DNA of 23,075 nt from UBA7236 sp043727235. GTDB taxonomy: Bacteria; Bacteroidota; Bacteroidia; Chitinophagales; BACL12. Under the pieces are notes generated by a model. That model had not been told where the DNA came from, ran no database searches, and saw only the letters and a list, made by a program, of their open reading frames with translations. The stretch covers positions 1 through 23,075 of the forward strand of contig JAYSYX010000330.1 in the NCBI GenBank assembly GCA_043727235.1, written 5' to 3'. A program made the translations under genes and the position numbers. Within the stretch, counting starts at the first letter, position 1. Every line of letters begins with the position of its first letter. Below are positions 23,020-23,075 of this stretch, in pieces.

Positions 23020-23075
23020 AATTTATCTAAATCGTAGAGACGCAATGCATTGCGTCTCTACGATTTAGATAAATT
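23020..23075. repeat. Perfect 56-bp palindrome at the window end
   Basis: The 28 bases 23020-23047 are the exact reverse complement of 23048-23075, centred on ATGCAT. The inner 28 bp (GTAGAGACGCAATG and its complement) resemble a palindromic repeat type dispersed in Bacteroidota and Cyanobacteria genomes. The outer AATTTATCTAAATC arms are unusually also paired. Because it ends exactly at the window edge, its full extent is unknown. Confidence 0.85.

Noticed and set aside
22926..23045. N-terminal extension of the ABC-F protein (MRLYDLDKF...)
   Set aside because: It is encoded by the terminal palindrome and a cagtggcagt-type repeat, and a -7 promoter box lies inside it. The GTG at 22925 gives the usual family N-terminus.

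Overview
The window looks like chromosomal DNA of a member of the Bacteroidota (probably Chitinophagia/Saprospiria-like; the order is a guess). The reasons are low GC, two secreted proteins with type IX secretion (T9SS) C-terminal sorting domains, a TonB-dependent receptor with a carboxypeptidase-regulatory-like N-terminal domain, a RemB/Wzi-like outer-membrane barrel, a Bacteroidota-type ABC-F protein, and several matches to the Bacteroidota promoter consensus (TTG, about 19-21 nt, TANNTTTG). No phage, plasmid, transposase, CRISPR or restriction gene is seen.

Layout. 2-649: 3' end of a secreted T9SS protein. 650-1265: gene-free mosaic of short repeats. 1266-3002 (-) and 3052-4455 (+): divergent pair, an outer-membrane Wzi/RemB-like barrel and a secreted clan GH-A-like glycoside hydrolase. 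4456-4963: four tandem 92-bp repeats carrying a conserved hairpin. 4964-6286 (-): unrecognised membrane-anchored protein, divergent from a DUF1800-DUF1501 operon (6444-9045, +). 9069-10610 (-): unrecognised all-helical protein, separated from the operon by a hairpin spanning both stop codons. 10611-11448: promoter signals, a possible tiny transcription unit and more palindromic repeats. 11449-14762 (-): the protein quality-control operon tig-clpP-clpX. 15015-15099 (-): tRNA-Leu(UAG), with its 5' end against a four-unit tandem hairpin repeat. 15556-18012 (+): FecA-like TonB-dependent receptor with a strong terminator. 18192-20705 (+): secreted type I sulfatase with PKD-like and T9SS domains. 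20988-22925 (-): Uup-type ABC-F ATPase. The window ends in a perfect 56-bp palindrome.

How it fits together. The housekeeping core is trigger factor with the ClpXP protease, tRNA-Leu and the ABC-F ribosome-associated ATPase. Around it are envelope and nutrient functions (glycoside hydrolase, sulfatase, TonB receptor, T9SS cargo) that suggest a degrader of sulfated or complex organic matter, although there is no SusC/SusD pair and so no classical polysaccharide-utilisation locus. No defence or mobile system is evident. The most unusual material is non-coding: several families of small palindromic repeats that lie directly against gene ends. One family, the CCACAG/CTGTGG hairpin, shows compensatory base changes and a U-G wobble that only works in minus-strand RNA.
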